A stretch of DNA of 64,000 nt, taken from Staphylococcus warneri (lineage in GTDB: Bacteria > Bacillota > Bacilli > Staphylococcales > Staphylococcaceae). Of this stretch, positions 23,026 to 33,424 are shown in pieces; position 1 is the first letter of the stretch, and each line of letters begins with the position of its first letter. The stretch lies in assembly GCF_900636385.1 (NCBI RefSeq), contig NZ_LR134269.1, positions 930,001-994,000 of the forward strand, read 5' to 3'. The translations under genes and the position numbers were made by a program. The notes beneath the pieces are model-generated. The model made no database searches. It had not been told where the DNA came from and saw nothing but the letters and a program-made list of their open reading frames with translations.

Positions 23026-23066
23026 TGTCCGGATATAAATTCTCTTCAAGAAAGGTAGATAATAGA

Positions 23067-23531
23067 ATGGATAGACAGAGTTTTACAGATTTAATTCAAA
23101 CAAAATTTAAAATGGTTCGTATAGAAGCAGGATATACACAAGATACTATGGCTCAAACTATTGGGCTTTCAAAGAAAACGTTAGTTCAAATTGAAAAAGA
23201 ACGTGTATTACCAAATTGGACAACATGTGTTTCAATTTGTGCATTATTTAGAGATTCAGATGTTTTAAATAGCACGTTTGGTTGTGATCCATTAGAAATC
23301 GTCCAAACTATTTCTAGAAATCATTGTGCATACCCAAATCACTCAACAACTAGTGATATTTATTGGAATACAATTGAAACTAGAAGCGGTTATATTTTAC
23401 AAAGTAATAAAGTTAGCAATATTTACCGTGTATTAAATCCTGAAAAACAACCTATTTTCGGTACTTCTAAAATGAGAGAAGCAGAAACTTATTTCAATAG
23501 AAATGCTAAAGAAGAATTAGTTCATATTTAA
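23067..23531 (+). CDS. XRE-family DNA-binding regulator, SA1665-like
   Basis: A 154-residue regulator with an N-terminal helix-turn-helix (IEAGYTQDTMAQTIGLSKKTLVQIEKERVLPNW, about 15-47) and a C-terminal part of unknown role. Sequence and position match S. aureus SA1665, reported to bind the mecA promoter region and modulate beta-lactam resistance (recalled). A longer frame starts at 23013, but the ATG at 23067 has AAAGGTAG upstream and matches MDRQSF of the homologue. Two terminators follow it. Confidence 0.85.
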   Translation: MDRQSFTDLIQTKFKMVRIEAGYTQDTMAQTIGLSKKTLVQIEKERVLPNWTTCVSICALFRDSDVLNSTFGCDPLEIVQTISRNHCAYPNHSTTSDIYWNTIETRSGYILQSNKVSNIYRVLNPEKQPIFGTSKMREAETYFNRNAKEELVHI

Positions 23532-23541
23532 TTTTTTCTCG

Positions 23542-23587
23542 AATAAGTGATAGTAGAATCGTAAAATGATTTAATCACTTATTTTTA
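23542..23587 (+). terminator. Terminator after the SA1665-like gene
   Basis: AATAAGTGAT/ATCACTTATT 10-bp perfect stem with a T-run. Confidence 0.8.
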
Positions 23588-23626
23588 TTAACATAGAAGA
23601 TGTTTTAGTTACTGACTATACATATT

Positions 23627-23667
23627 AGCCTAGGCCGTCAAACAATGATGACTTAGGCTTTTATTTT
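23627..23667 (+). terminator. Second terminator
   Basis: AGCCTAGG-CGTCA / TGATGACTTAGGCT stem with G-T pairs, then TTTTATTTT. Confidence 0.75.
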
Positions 23668-23802
23668 ATTATGGGTTATTTAAAGATACATTTTAAGTTA
23701 AAAGATATATGAAAAAGTTTCATAAGTTTAAACTAACGAAACCTAAGGAAATTAAATGCTATAATAAATCATGATTTTTATATTTTGAAGGGAGTCTATG
23801 TC

Positions 23803-24933
23803 ATGCACGCTTTATTAATCATTTTGTTTATGATGGTGGTCGGTGCCATTATTGGTGGGGTAACTAACGTCATAGCTATCAAAATGTTATTTCACCCGTT
23901 CAATCCATATTATATTTTTAAAATAAGAATTCCATTCACACCTGGTTTAATTCCGAAAAGAAGAGATGAAATCGCAAATAAGATTGGTCAAGTTATAGAA
24001 GAACATTTGCTTACAGAAGAGCTCATGAGACAAAAATTAAATGATGGAAAAGCTAAAAGTGCGATTAACGATATTATTTTAAAACAGATACAACAACTGA
24101 AATCAGATGATATGACGATTCACCATATTGCAGAAAAATTCGATTTTAATATCGATTATTTTATAGAACATCAACTTCATGAAGAAGTAGAATCGATTTT
24201 AATGAACTATTATAGATCTCATCAACAATCTGAAGTTAAAGATGTATTACCACAAGAATTGGTTGAGCTCATTCAACATAGACTCAATGATGTTGGTGAT
24301 TTGATTTGTGAACGTGCGCGAGTATATTTATCTTCTCCAAAAGGAACGAAGGACATCAATGATATGTTAGAAACATTCTTTAATGAAAAAGGGAAAATTG
24401 TAGGTTTATTACAAATGTTCATGACACGAGAGAGTATTGCTGATCGAATACAACAAGAATTAATTCGTTTAACAAATCATCCCAAAGCCAAGTCAATTAT
24501 TGATCAAGTCATTCAAAATGAATTTGAAACATTCAAAAATAAGCAACTAGGGGAATTAGTATCAGAAGACCAATTTGAAAACATTGCTACAACTGCAACA
24601 TCATTAATGATTACGCAATTTAATTTACAAGATAAAATAAGAAAACCTATTAATGAATTGGCTCCTCAGTTTATCCAATATTTAGAAAACGAATTATCTA
24701 ACAAACTGACCAACATCATTATTCATCAATTATCAAGTAACTTAACAACGATTATGCATAAAATTAATTTAAGACAACTTGTTGAAGATCAAATCAATAC
24801 CTTTGATTTAGACTATATTGAAAAAATCATTATCGATATTGCTAATAAAGAATTAAAATTAATCATGTCTTTAGGTTTTATACTTGGTGGTATTATAGGA
24901 ATTTTCCAAGGTATAGTCGCAATCTTTGTCTAA
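23803..24933 (+). CDS. DUF445 family membrane protein (YheB-like)
   Basis: A 376-residue protein with one membrane segment at each end (about 2-25 and 355-374) and a long, mostly helical cytosolic or extracellular middle. The N-terminal [19 protein letters not shown] and [19 protein letters not shown] are family hallmarks. Function unknown. The TTG at 23785 also opens the frame, but AAGGGAG at 23788-23794 points to the ATG at 23803. It is followed by the YlbF-family gene, as in S. aureus. Confidence 0.88.
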   Translation: MHALLIILFMMVVGAIIGGVTNVIAIKMLFHPFNPYYIFKIRIPFTPGLIPKRRDEIANKIGQVIEEHLLTEELMRQKLNDGKAKSAINDIILKQIQQLKSDDMTIHHIAEKFDFNIDYFIEHQLHEEVESILMNYYRSHQQSEVKDVLPQELVELIQHRLNDVGDLICERARVYLSSPKGTKDINDMLETFFNEKGKIVGLLQMFMTRESIADRIQQELIRLTNHPKAKSIIDQVIQNEFETFKNKQLGELVSEDQFENIATTATSLMITQFNLQDKIRKPINELAPQFIQYLENELSNKLTNIIIHQLSSNLTTIMHKINLRQLVEDQINTFDLDYIEKIIIDIANKELKLIMSLGFILGGIIGIFQGIVAIFV

Positions 24934-25002
24934 CTAAATGATATGTGTTACATTTATTAAGAGTGTTGAAACACAAATTAACTCAAAGGAGTGCAATGAA
25001 CA

Positions 25003-25347
25003 ATGGCAGTAAATTTATATGATTATGCAAATCAATTAGAGCAAGCATTAAGAGATAGTGATGAATACAAAGCTATTAAAGATGCTTATGCTAAAGTAAA
25101 AGATAACGAAGAATCAAAAAAATTATTTGATGAATTCCGTGAAACTCAAATGAATTTCCAACAAAAACAAATGCAAGGTGAAGAAATTCCTGAGGAAGAC
25201 TTACAAAAAGCTCAAGAACAAGCTCAAGCAATTGAAAAAGATGAAAACATCTCTTCATTAATGCAAGCTGAACAAAAAATGAGCCAAGTATTCCAAGAAA
25301 TTAACCAAATCATCGTTAAACCTTTAGATGAAATTTATGCTGACTAA
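25003..25347 (+). CDS. YlbF/YmcA family protein (UPF0342)
   Basis: A small (114 aa) all-helical, acidic cytoplasmic protein of the YlbF/YmcA superfamily; relatives in B. subtilis form a complex that steers RNase Y and developmental regulators. The helical hairpin at 8-60 and the [27 protein letters not shown] stretch are typical. This copy is the YheA-type branch, so a role in RNA turnover is inference. AAAGGAG precedes the ATG; a strong terminator follows. Confidence 0.85.
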   Translation: MAVNLYDYANQLEQALRDSDEYKAIKDAYAKVKDNEESKKLFDEFRETQMNFQQKQMQGEEIPEEDLQKAQEQAQAIEKDENISSLMQAEQKMSQVFQEINQIIVKPLDEIYAD

Positions 25348-25365
25348 TAGTTAGTCATTTTATCA

Positions 25366-25401
25366 AAGCTACAGTACTTATTTAAGTGCTGTAGCTTTTT
25401 T
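25366..25401 (+). terminator. Terminator
   Basis: AAGCTACAG-ACTTA / TAAGT-CTGTAGCTT near-perfect stem with T-run. Confidence 0.92.
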
Positions 25402-25591
25402 ATGTTATTGATGAATAACTATGTTCAACATCGACTGTTATGTTTCACATATGGTAAAATGATTAGATATAAAGGAATATTGTGACTGGATTTTTATTCG
25501 ATAATTAGAATAGTAAATGTATTTTTATTATGTTAAATACATTTTAATTGTCTACAGTCATTAAGTGTCTTTAATAAGGAGAATAGAGCTT

Positions 25592-26788
25592 ATGGTTAAA
25601 TTTATACATTGTGCGGATTTACATTTAGACAGTCCTTTTAAATCTAAAAGTCATTTGAGTCCTAATATATTTGAGGATGTTCAAAAAAGTGCATATGAAA
25701 GTTTTCAACATATTGTTGATTTAGCATTAGAAAAAGAAGTAGACTTTATTATCATTGCTGGTGATTTATTCGATAAAGAAAATCGTACGTTACGAGCTGA
25801 AGTGTTTTTAAAAGAGCAATTCGAACGATTAGAAAAAGAACAAATTTTCGTATACATTTGTCATGGTAATCATGATCCGTTATCTACAAAGATATCATCA
25901 AATTGGCCTAAAAATGTATCTGTATTTTCAAATCAAGTAGAAACTTATCAAGCAATAACTAAAGATGGAGAGACCATTTTTATACATGGATTTAGTTATC
26001 AAAATGATGCAAGTTATGAGAACAAAATTGATAGCTTTCCATCTAGTCAGGGACAACAAGGTATACATATAGGTGTGCTACATGGTACTTATAGTAAGTC
26101 ATCAGTTAAAGATAGATATACTGAATTTAGACTAGAAGATTTAAATAGTAAATTGTACCATTATTGGGCTTTAGGTCACATTCATGAAAGACAACAATTA
26201 AGTGACTTACCAGTTATTAATTATGCTGGTAATATACAAGGTCGACATTTTAATGAAAAAGGTGAAAAAGGTTGTTTACTTATCCAAGGGGATAATTTAA
26301 AGCTAACTACACAGTTCTATCCGACACAATCCATTAAATTTGAAGAAGCGACAATTGAAACTTCAGAAACGACTAAACAAGGTTTGTATGAAGCAATTCA
26401 AGCATTTAAAGATAAAGTACGAGAAGAAGGGAAAGCATTTTACCGTTTAAATGTCATTATCAATAGTGAATCAACGATGTCACCTCAAGATATATTACAA
26501 GTCGAAGAAATGATTACAGATTATGAAGAAAATGAAAAAGATTTTGTATTTATTGAGGATTTAAATTTAAAATATAAAACGAACGACGAGTCGCCTTTAG
26601 TAAATGAATTTTCGAATGATTTATTAAATGATAGAACAGTATTCGATAAAGCAATGTCAGATTTATATTTAAATCCACGAGCATCTAAATATTTAGATGA
26701 CTATACAACATTTGATAAAACAGAGCTAGTCAATCATGCTGAAGACTTATTAAAGGCAGACATGAGAGGTGAACAAAATGATAATTAA
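25592..26788 (+). CDS. yhaO: Metallophosphoesterase, DNA repair exonuclease (SbcD/YhaO-like)
   Basis: A calcineurin-type phosphoesterase related to SbcD/Mre11, 398 residues, thought to act on DNA with the ATPase encoded next. Metal-binding motifs run in order: CADLHLDSP (about 7-15), AGDLFDKEN, HGNHDP, GVLHGTY and ALGHIHERQ. The frame opens at 25565, but the ATG at 25592 follows AAGGAGA and matches the S. aureus start MVKFIHCADLHLDSPFKSKS. It overlaps the next gene by 11 bp. Confidence 0.9.
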   Translation: MVKFIHCADLHLDSPFKSKSHLSPNIFEDVQKSAYESFQHIVDLALEKEVDFIIIAGDLFDKENRTLRAEVFLKEQFERLEKEQIFVYICHGNHDPLSTKISSNWPKNVSVFSNQVETYQAITKDGETIFIHGFSYQNDASYENKIDSFPSSQGQQGIHIGVLHGTYSKSSVKDRYTEFRLEDLNSKLYHYWALGHIHERQQLSDLPVINYAGNIQGRHFNEKGEKGCLLIQGDNLKLTTQFYPTQSIKFEEATIETSETTKQGLYEAIQAFKDKVREEGKAFYRLNVIINSESTMSPQDILQVEEMITDYEENEKDFVFIEDLNLKYKTNDESPLVNEFSNDLLNDRTVFDKAMSDLYLNPRASKYLDDYTTFDKTELVNHAEDLLKADMRGEQNDN

Positions 26789-29711
26789 ATCACTTGAGAT
26801 ATATGGCTATGGACAATTTGTTCAACGAAATATTGAGTTTAACCAATCATTTACTGAAATTTTTGGTGAAAATGAAGCTGGCAAATCAACGATTCAAGCT
26901 TTCATCCATTCTATATTATTTGGATTTCCCACTAAGAAGTCTAAAGAGCCGCGTTTAGAACCAAGATTAGGTAATCAATATGGTGGTAAATTGACGCTTC
27001 AATTAGACGATGGAAATGTCGTTGAAGTTGAACGTATTAAAGGTAGTGCCCAAGGTGATGTTAAAGTATACCTAGAAGATGGTAGCGTGCGAGATGAAGA
27101 ATGGTTACAAAAGAAATTGAATTATATATCTAAAAAAACATACCAAGGTATATTTTCTTTTGATGTCTTAGGCTTGCAAGATATTCATCGTAATTTAGAC
27201 GAAAAACAGTTACAAGACTATTTACTCGAAGCGGGCGCTTTAGGATCTACTGAATTTACAAGCATGAGAGATACGATAAGTCAGAAGAAGGACGAATTGT
27301 ATAAAAAGTCGGGTAAAAATCCAATTATTAATCAACAAGTGGATCAGTTAAAACAATTAGAAGCGCAAATTCGAGATGAAGAAGCAAAACTTGATACTTA
27401 TCATAGATTAGTTGATGAAAAGGATAAATCGTCACGACGCCTTGATAATATTAAACAAAACTTGAACCAACTTTCTAAAATGCATGAAGAAAAACAAAAA
27501 GAAGTAGCTTTACATGATCAAACACAAGAATGGAAACAATTAGAACATGCACTCAATGTTGAACCATTACACTTCCCTGAAAAAGGAATTGATCGTTATG
27601 AAGCTGCAAATGCACAAAGACAATCCTTGCTTAGAGACATCAGTTTAAGAGAACAGCAATTGTCTCACATCAAAGAAGATAATCAATCTATAGAACCTGT
27701 TAAACAGTCTGATATCGATGCTTTTAATAGTTTATATCAACAAGAAAATGAGATTAAACAAAAAGAATATGAATTACGATCTATAGAAAAAGAAATTTCT
27801 GATAAACAACGTGATAAAGAAAGTATGCAATCGAATATCGGTTGGAATGAAACTTATCATGATGTTGATAGTTCAGAAGCAATGAAGAGTCATATTAGTG
27901 ATCAAATTAAAAACAAGCAAGAACAAGTGGCTTATATTCAACAATTAGAACGTAGCATTGAAGATAATAAAATTGAACAAAACGCAAATAGCAATGAATT
28001 AGATCAATTAGAAAATCTACTTGTTCCAGAAGAAACGTTCGAAAAGAAAAAAGAGCACAAACAACAAATTGTTGAATTAAACGAGAAAGAAAACCTCTAT
28101 GAAAAATTAAAAGAAACATTTGAAATTGAACAAGAGCGTAAAAGCAAACGACAAAAAATGTTGCGTATGGTATTTATTTTACTAGCAATAGTTGGCGCAG
28201 CGTTGACCGTTTTTGCATTTTTAACTCAAAACATGATTTTTGGAGTTATATTTGCAGTATTAACTGTTGTGTTTGTTATCGGTATATTCCTAGTGAAATC
28301 TAAGGAAGTAGATTATAGTGAAACAATCACACAAGAAATTGACGATTTAGAAAACCAATTAGAAGTTTTAGAAAATCAATATGATTTAGACTTTGATTTA
28401 GACGAACAGCAACGTACACGTGATCATTGGCAACATGCATTAAAAAATAAAGATGTTCTAGATGAAAAATCCAATTATATGAACAATGCTTTATCTAAGG
28501 CAGAACAACGTTTAAATGATATCAATCATAATATAGAAGTTGCGAAACAAGAGTTACATCTTTCGCCTAAAATATCAGATAGCCTAATTGTTGAAAGTAT
28601 AGGTACAATGGGACAAATCAAATCAAACGACCAGTATATTGATGAATTAAATTCAAAGCGTCATCAAATAGTAAGTGATTTAGAGGCATTTTATAATCAT
28701 GCAGAAGCAGTTACACAATCACAATTTACTTATTTTAACAAAATGTCGTTCTTCCATGATGTGAAACAATGGCTTAAAAACGCTGAGGATAGTAATGAAA
28801 AATGGCATAAAAATACTGAACAAAGTAAATTATTAAATGATGAGTTATCACAGCTACGAGCACACTTAGAGGAAAATAATCAAACGATTAACGAATTATT
28901 TAATCATATCGGCGTCTCAACAGAAGAAGAATACTATCAACATCATGAAAAGTATCAAACATATACTAATCAATTGACGCGTTTCAATGATTTAACAAAA
29001 TATCTTGAAAATCAAAATTACTCATATGATGCTAGTTCACAATTAAGTGATAAAACCACAGCACAGTTAAATGAAGAAAATCAATTACTAGCACAGCAAG
29101 TTGATCAATATAATGAACAATATCTTGATATGCAATCTGAAGTTAGTGATCTCAATGCTCAAATTAATCATATGGAAACAGATACGACATTAACACAACT
29201 ACGTCATGAGTATCATAGTCTAAAAAATAGAATGAATAGCATAGCTAAAGATTGGGCAAGTTTAAGTTACTTACAAAGTTTAGTAGATGAACATATCAAA
29301 CAAATTAAAGATAAACGTTTACCACAGGTGATTAATGAAGCCATTCTTATATTCACAAATCTTACTAATGGAGCTTATACTAATATTTATTATTCAGAAG
29401 AAGCCATTCAAGTTAAACATGAAAATGGTCAAATGTACCAACCTGTAGAGTTAAGTCAATCTACGAAAGAGTTATTATATGTTGCACTTAGATTGAGTTT
29501 GATCAAAGTATTAAAACCTTATTACCCATTCCCAATTATTGTGGATGATGCGTTTGTACACTTTGATAAAGATCGTAAAGAAAGAATGATAAATTATTTA
29601 AGAACATTATCAACGGAACATCAAGTAATATACTTTACATGTACTAATGATAATATTGTTCCAACTAAAGAAATGATTACTTTAAATAAATTAGAGAAAG
29701 GCGGGAAATAA
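26778..29711 (+). CDS. yhaN: SbcC/YhaN-like AAA ATPase with coiled coils and a membrane hairpin
   Basis: A 977-residue Rad50/SbcC-like ATPase. Walker A is GENEAGKST at 30-38; long coiled-coil arms (about 170-455 and 510-840) flank a hydrophobic hairpin at about 460-507 ([32 protein letters not shown]), a feature of YhaN rather than classical SbcC; Walker B is [14 protein letters not shown] near the C-terminus. The membrane hairpin implies a membrane-tethered nuclease complex with the preceding protein. The ATG at 26778 follows AGAGGTGA. The stop overlaps the yhaM start. Confidence 0.9.
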   Translation: MIIKSLEIYGYGQFVQRNIEFNQSFTEIFGENEAGKSTIQAFIHSILFGFPTKKSKEPRLEPRLGNQYGGKLTLQLDDGNVVEVERIKGSAQGDVKVYLEDGSVRDEEWLQKKLNYISKKTYQGIFSFDVLGLQDIHRNLDEKQLQDYLLEAGALGSTEFTSMRDTISQKKDELYKKSGKNPIINQQVDQLKQLEAQIRDEEAKLDTYHRLVDEKDKSSRRLDNIKQNLNQLSKMHEEKQKEVALHDQTQEWKQLEHALNVEPLHFPEKGIDRYEAANAQRQSLLRDISLREQQLSHIKEDNQSIEPVKQSDIDAFNSLYQQENEIKQKEYELRSIEKEISDKQRDKESMQSNIGWNETYHDVDSSEAMKSHISDQIKNKQEQVAYIQQLERSIEDNKIEQNANSNELDQLENLLVPEETFEKKKEHKQQIVELNEKENLYEKLKETFEIEQERKSKRQKMLRMVFILLAIVGAALTVFAFLTQNMIFGVIFAVLTVVFVIGIFLVKSKEVDYSETITQEIDDLENQLEVLENQYDLDFDLDEQQRTRDHWQHALKNKDVLDEKSNYMNNALSKAEQRLNDINHNIEVAKQELHLSPKISDSLIVESIGTMGQIKSNDQYIDELNSKRHQIVSDLEAFYNHAEAVTQSQFTYFNKMSFFHDVKQWLKNAEDSNEKWHKNTEQSKLLNDELSQLRAHLEENNQTINELFNHIGVSTEEEYYQHHEKYQTYTNQLTRFNDLTKYLENQNYSYDASSQLSDKTTAQLNEENQLLAQQVDQYNEQYLDMQSEVSDLNAQINHMETDTTLTQLRHEYHSLKNRMNSIAKDWASLSYLQSLVDEHIKQIKDKRLPQVINEAILIFTNLTNGAYTNIYYSEEAIQVKHENGQMYQPVELSQSTKELLYVALRLSLIKVLKPYYPFPIIVDDAFVHFDKDRKERMINYLRTLSTEHQVIYFTCTNDNIVPTKEMITLNKLEKGGK

Positions 29712-30652
29712 TGAGAAATGTAGAAAAATTAAATCCCGGTGATTCAGTTAATCACTTCTTTTTAATCCACAGAGCAACACAAGGTGTGACAGCTCAAGGT
29801 AAAGACTACATGACGCTATATTTACAAGATAAAAGTGGAGATATCGAGGCTAAATTATGGACTGCTACGAAGGAAGATATGCAGACATTGAAGCCAGAAG
29901 AAATCGTACATGTAAAAGGTGATGTCATTAATTATCGTGGCCGTAAACAAATGAAAGTGAATCAAATTCGATTAGCGACACCTGAAGATAACATGAATAC
30001 ACAAGATTTCGTAGATGGTGCACCTATGTCTCCAGCTGAAATACAAGAAGCACTTTCACATTATATGTTAGATATTGAAAATGCTAATTTACAACGTATT
30101 ACAAGACACTTAATTAAAAAGTATCAAGAAAGCTTCTTTACATTTCCAGCAGCTAGTTCACATCATCATAACTTTGCTAGTGGTTTAAGCTATCATGTTT
30201 TAACGATGTTAAAAGTTGCTAAATCTATTTGTGATATATACCCACTATTAAATAGAAGTCTCTTATATAGTGCCATCATTTTACATGATTTAGGTAAAGT
30301 AAAAGAGTTAAGCGGTCCTGTGGCTACGACGTATACAGTGGAAGGTAATTTATTAGGGCATATTTCTATTGCAAGCGATGAAGTGGCTGAAGCAGCAAAA
30401 GAACTTGGCATTGATGGTGAAGAGGTCATGTTATTAAGACATATGATCTTAGCTCATCACGGTAAGTTAGAGTTTGGTTCACCTAAAATGCCACATTTAA
30501 AAGAAGCCGAGATTCTATTTTTCATAGATAATATAGATGCTAAAATGAACATGTTTGAAAAAGCATTTAAGAAAACGGATAAAGGTCAATTTACAGAGCG
30601 AATTTTTGGTCTTGAAAATAGACAATTCTACAATCCAATACAATTAGATTAA
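29711..30652 (+). CDS. yhaM: 3'-5' exoribonuclease YhaM
   Basis: A 313-residue RNase with an N-terminal OB-fold nucleic-acid-binding domain ([20 protein letters not shown], about 30-90) and an HD phosphohydrolase domain from about 150 ([44 protein letters not shown]). In S. aureus the homologue (Cbf1/YhaM) trims 3' ends of many transcripts by a few nucleotides. Its ATG overlaps the yhaN stop (TAATG), so the three genes form one operon. Confidence 0.94.
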   Translation: MRNVEKLNPGDSVNHFFLIHRATQGVTAQGKDYMTLYLQDKSGDIEAKLWTATKEDMQTLKPEEIVHVKGDVINYRGRKQMKVNQIRLATPEDNMNTQDFVDGAPMSPAEIQEALSHYMLDIENANLQRITRHLIKKYQESFFTFPAASSHHHNFASGLSYHVLTMLKVAKSICDIYPLLNRSLLYSAIILHDLGKVKELSGPVATTYTVEGNLLGHISIASDEVAEAAKELGIDGEEVMLLRHMILAHHGKLEFGSPKMPHLKEAEILFFIDNIDAKMNMFEKAFKKTDKGQFTERIFGLENRQFYNPIQLD

Positions 30653-30656
30653 TATG

Positions 30657-30699
30657 AAAAAAAGGTGATGAACTCGAATATGAATTCATCACCTTTTTT
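30657..30699 (+). terminator. yhaONM operon terminator
   Basis: AAAGGTGATGAA / TTCATCACCTTT stem with A-run and T-run on either side. Confidence 0.92.
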
Positions 30700-30743
30700 A
30701 ATTTAATCTATAATCAGTATATTTCAAAAGTGAGTAGAGATGA

Positions 30744-30749
30744 TATAAT
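30744..30749 (+). promoter_or_regulatory. -10 element of the Fst toxin mRNA
   Basis: Consensus TATAAT; the -35 is weak (TTTCAA at 30722-30727). Start expected near 30756. Confidence 0.6.
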
Positions 30750-30764
30750 TATATCGTCGCCTAT

Positions 30765-30792
30765 CTCTCAGGCGTCATTAAGACGATGAGAG
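30765..30792 (+). promoter_or_regulatory. 5' UTR hairpin covering the toxin ribosome site
   Basis: CTCTC...CGTC pairs with GACG...GAGAG; its 3' arm runs into the ribosome site AGGGGGTG (30791-30798). Fst mRNAs use such a helix to keep translation low. Confidence 0.65.
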
Positions 30793-30806
30793 GGGGTGTT
30801 ACTTCC

Positions 30807-30902
30807 ATGACTGAAATCTTTGTTCATATCGCAACTACTGTTATTAGTGGTTGTATCGTTACATTATTTGCGCAATGGCTACGCCATCGTAACGACAAGT
30901 AA
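30807..30902 (+). CDS. fst: Fst-family type I toxin peptide (31 aa)
   Basis: A 31-residue membrane toxin: MTEIFVHIATTVISGCI begins a single hydrophobic helix, ending in a polar basic tail (LRHRNDK). The FVHIATTVISGCIVTLFA core is the Fst/Ldr-type pattern of staphylococcal and enterococcal par systems. Overexpression of such peptides damages the membrane and nucleoid. AGGGGGTG lies 8 bases before the ATG. The antitoxin RNA is encoded opposite and downstream (30925-30989); a copy of the start-region sequence lies at its 5' end. Confidence 0.85.
   Translation: MTEIFVHIATTVISGCIVTLFAQWLRHRNDK
30810..30824 (+). repeat. Direct repeat a (toxin start region)
   Basis: ACTGAAATCTTTGTT, identical to 30975-30989; it begins in the toxin start codon region, so pairing with the antitoxin RNA would cover translation start. 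Confidence 0.85.
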
Positions 30903-30930
30903 ATAGGCGACATATGTAGCTACACTAAAA

Positions 30931-30963
30931 AATCCCCTCACTACCGCAAATAGTGAGGGGATT
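30931..30963. terminator. Shared terminator of toxin mRNA and antitoxin RNA
   Basis: 13-bp perfect stem (30931-30943 with 30951-30963), loop CCGCAAA. The T-run is strong on the minus strand, weaker on the plus strand. In par systems this shared hairpin is the first contact between the two RNAs. Confidence 0.88.
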
Positions 30964-30974
30964 GGTGTTTCCAT

Positions 30975-30989
30975 ACTGAAATCTTTGTT
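30975..30989 (+). repeat. Direct repeat b (antitoxin 5' end)
   Basis: Same 15 bp as 30810-30824; transcribed in the opposite sense in the antitoxin, hence complementary to the toxin mRNA start. Confidence 0.85.
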
Positions 30990-30995
30990 ACATAT

Positions 30996-31024
30996 ATTAT
31001 AACATGTGTATTTAAGATTGCAAA
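30996..31024 (-). promoter_or_regulatory. Antitoxin RNA promoter
   Basis: TTTGCA / 17 bp / TATAAT on the minus strand; stronger than the toxin promoter, as expected for an abundant antitoxin. Confidence 0.7.
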
Positions 31025-31053
31025 ATGTTACTATCTATTATGCTAATTACGAA

Positions 31054-32046
31054 TTATGATCCTGTCATTCCTGGAGCACCTTGTTGCATGCTAGCGCCAC
31101 CTTGTGATGATTGTTGTTCTTGTTGTTTAATCTTGTCTGGATCTAAAATTGTATCATCAACAGCTTTTTTAATATCTCTATCTTTATAATCTACTTTATA
31201 TTCGTCCAGGATTTCTTTATAAGCATCAGTTAATAATTTAGGGTCTTTTTGAATTTTTTGTTCTAAAATTTTAGATTTCAGATTTGACTTTTCTGAGTTA
31301 AAGTCAGTTTCTTTGTCAGCTTTAATGATATGGTAACCATAATCAGTTTTGACAACTTTAGAAACTTCGCCTTCTTTTAGTTTAAATAGCGCTTTGTCGA
31401 AGCTTTCCATCATTTGTCCTTTTGTTACATAACCAAGGGAACCATCTTTTTTAGCACTAGATTTATCCATAGATTCTTTTTTAGCGATTTCTCCAAATTT
31501 ACTTGGATCTTTAGAAACTTCTTTTTGAATTTCTTCAGCTTTTTGTTTTGCTTTTTTATCTGATAATCCTTCTTTATCACTGTCTTTAGATTTAACTTTG
31601 ATTAAGATATGAGAGGCTTTTTTAGTATTATCTTTGATTTCTTTATCAGACACTTTTATCTTATCATTTAATAATTCTTTCTGATATGCGGATAAACGTT
31701 TTTGATCTTTGTAATCATCCATTGACATACCTTGTTGCTTTAAGACACTTTCAAATTGTTCCTTACCACCATATTGCTTTTCTTCTTTTTTAATATCTTT
31801 ATCAATATCTTTAGTATCTACTTTATCTTTATATTTATCAGCGAGAATTTTATCTAGAGCGATACTGAATGATTTACTAGCAATTTGGTCTTTACCAATT
31901 TTCTTCATAACATCCTCAACTTTAACATCTCCAGCTTTAGATGATATGAGCGTGTTTTCTTTTGAATCTGTCGCATCTGATCCGCATGCACCTAGTAAAA
32001 GGGCACTAGCAGTCACTGGTATCATGATTTTGTTAAATGCTTTCAT
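31054..32046 (-). CDS. prsA: Foldase lipoprotein PrsA
   Basis: A membrane-anchored peptidyl-prolyl isomerase/chaperone that folds exported proteins; in S. aureus it affects PBP2a and is under VraSR control. The 330-residue protein has a lipoprotein signal with lipobox LLGAC (Cys21), an N-terminal SurA-like part, a parvulin domain at about 145-245 ([33 protein letters not shown]), and a C-terminal tail rich in Gln, Gly and Met. AGGAG precedes the ATG. No terminator is seen between its stop and the antitoxin promoter downstream. Confidence 0.96.
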   Translation of the reverse strand: MKAFNKIMIPVTASALLLGACGSDATDSKENTLISSKAGDVKVEDVMKKIGKDQIASKSFSIALDKILADKYKDKVDTKDIDKDIKKEEKQYGGKEQFESVLKQQGMSMDDYKDQKRLSAYQKELLNDKIKVSDKEIKDNTKKASHILIKVKSKDSDKEGLSDKKAKQKAEEIQKEVSKDPSKFGEIAKKESMDKSSAKKDGSLGYVTKGQMMESFDKALFKLKEGEVSKVVKTDYGYHIIKADKETDFNSEKSNLKSKILEQKIQKDPKLLTDAYKEILDEYKVDYKDRDIKKAVDDTILDPDKIKQQEQQSSQGGASMQQGAPGMTGS

Positions 32047-32172
32047 ATGTTGTTAGCTCCTTTATGTATATAATCAACGTAAATATAACATATAAAAGGG
32101 AAGGTACCAATTCAAAACCCTCTCTTTAGGACTATAGTACTAGGTAATTTAAAGATTAAAAACAATCCCCAT

Positions 32173-32213
32173 AAAAAAACTGTCAATCAAGATAATAACT
32201 TGAAAGACAGTTT
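32173..32213 (-). terminator. Terminator of the DUF3267-like gene
   Basis: AAACTGTC-TCAAG / CTTGA-GACAGTTT stem, with seven A on the left giving a U-run on the minus strand. Confidence 0.8.
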
Positions 32214-32223
32214 ATATTTAAAC

Positions 32224-32781
32224 CTATATAGAAGCGATAAATTTTTCTTTCTTCAAAATGTGTATGCCAGATTGGTGTTCTTCAATATAATTCCCATAAT
32301 TTGAAAACACTAAAATTTTTAAATAAAGTAAATCAAGTACAGAAAAACCAAAATTAAGTGCTAATAGAAACATACAATAATGTCCATATTGTGGAAAATA
32401 CATACATAAAAAAATAAATAATGATGATATTAATATAAAAGGTAATATCAAATTGATACAAAAATAAACTTTATGGATGGGTGTGTTTACATAAGTATTA
32501 AAATATGGAATCCATTTTTTTCGTGTTAATTTATGAATTCGAAATGATTTGTAAAAGGGTAGGAAAAATAATAAATGAACCCCTTTATGTAATGGATACA
32601 TAAAAAATACAAGTAAAAGCACAATTAGGAAATGTTTATCAGATAATGGCGTGTTACTAAAAAAGTACATGACTTCATAACTAAACAAAAACATTATAAT
32701 GGTACCAACAATACTCATGAATGCAATTCTAGGGATACCAAATCTTTCATGAATATCAATTTGTCTTGTACATAAAAACAT
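32224..32781 (-). CDS. DUF3267-like membrane protein
   Basis: A 185-residue multipass membrane protein with four or more hydrophobic segments (about 18-38, 50-75, 108-130, 134-155). The HKGVHLLFFLPFYKSFRIHK region resembles DUF3267 proteins, which carry an H-x3-H motif, although an HExxH protease signature is not seen (HKGVH instead). Function unknown. GAGG lies 8 bases before the ATG. The same gene occurs next to prsA in S. aureus. Confidence 0.75.
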   Translation of the reverse strand: MFLCTRQIDIHERFGIPRIAFMSIVGTIIMFLFSYEVMYFFSNTPLSDKHFLIVLLLVFFMYPLHKGVHLLFFLPFYKSFRIHKLTRKKWIPYFNTYVNTPIHKVYFCINLILPFILISSLFIFLCMYFPQYGHYCMFLLALNFGFSVLDLLYLKILVFSNYGNYIEEHQSGIHILKKEKFIASI

Positions 32782-32905
32782 GCAACATGCCTCATTTCTT
32801 AGTCAATATATGTATGGTATTATCTATTGAATTATGGATGAAGTCAATAGGAATTTAGGATAAATCAATCAAATAATATTTTTTTAATAGGTGTGTCAAT
32901 ATATT

Positions 32906-32955
32906 AGAAAACCCTATTCAACAATTGCAATCGATGATTACATTTTTGAATAGGG
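32906..32955 (-). terminator. Terminator of the YtxH-like gene
   Basis: CCCTATTCAA/TTGAATAGGG, 10-bp perfect stem with 24-nt loop and TTTTCT on the minus strand. Confidence 0.7.
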
Positions 32956-32975
32956 AATACCATACAATAAATTAT

Positions 32976-33347
32976 TTATTTTTCTTTAGAAAATGTATTA
33001 CTAATTTCTTCGCCACGGTTTTGTAAATTCTCAATGTGAGATTGTAGCTTTTCAATATTAGGGTTAATATCAGACTTGAAGTTACCGATTAATGTTTTAA
33101 TTTCATCACCGATTGAACTACCGAACTCTGTACCTTCATTTTTAATTTGTGAACTATAATTTAATATGTCATTAAATGATTGTTTCATTGTTTCTAGTTC
33201 ACGTTGTAACTCTGATTGAGCGCCAGTTGGCTGTCCGCCATCAATAGTGTTATTCTTAACGCTTTGGTCATCACGATTACGCAATGATACTGCGAAACCA
33301 GCGGCAACACCTACGCCAATACCAAACAATACGCGTGTTACTTTCAT
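32976..33347 (-). CDS. YtxH-like small membrane-anchored protein
   Basis: A 123-residue protein with one N-terminal glycine-rich hydrophobic segment (RVLFGIGVGVAAGFAV) and a long polar helical tail, as in YtxH/gas-vesicle-like stress proteins. The frame opens upstream at 33392, but the ATG at 33345-33347 follows GAGGAG and gives the expected start MKVTRVLFG. Function unknown. It lies downstream of hit on the same strand. Confidence 0.8.
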   Translation of the reverse strand: MKVTRVLFGIGVGVAAGFAVSLRNRDDQSVKNNTIDGGQPTGAQSELQRELETMKQSFNDILNYSSQIKNEGTEFGSSIGDEIKTLIGNFKSDINPNIEKLQSHIENLQNRGEEISNTFSKEK

Positions 33348-33424
33348 TATAAATCTCCTCACTTTTATATCTCGGATAATTGTATTATTCATCTTATACC
33401 CATTTTAATACAAATTAAGCATGA

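Larger units (their letters stand above)
30925..30989 (-). ncRNA. Antitoxin RNA of the Fst system (RNAII-like)
   Basis: Inferred antisense RNA of about 65 nt. On the minus strand a TTTGCA (31019-31024) and a consensus TATAAT (30996-31001) are 17 bp apart, giving a 5' end near 30989, exactly where direct repeat b begins. It ends after the shared hairpin with U-run near 30927. Size and layout match RNAII of pAD1 par. Confidence 0.75.
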
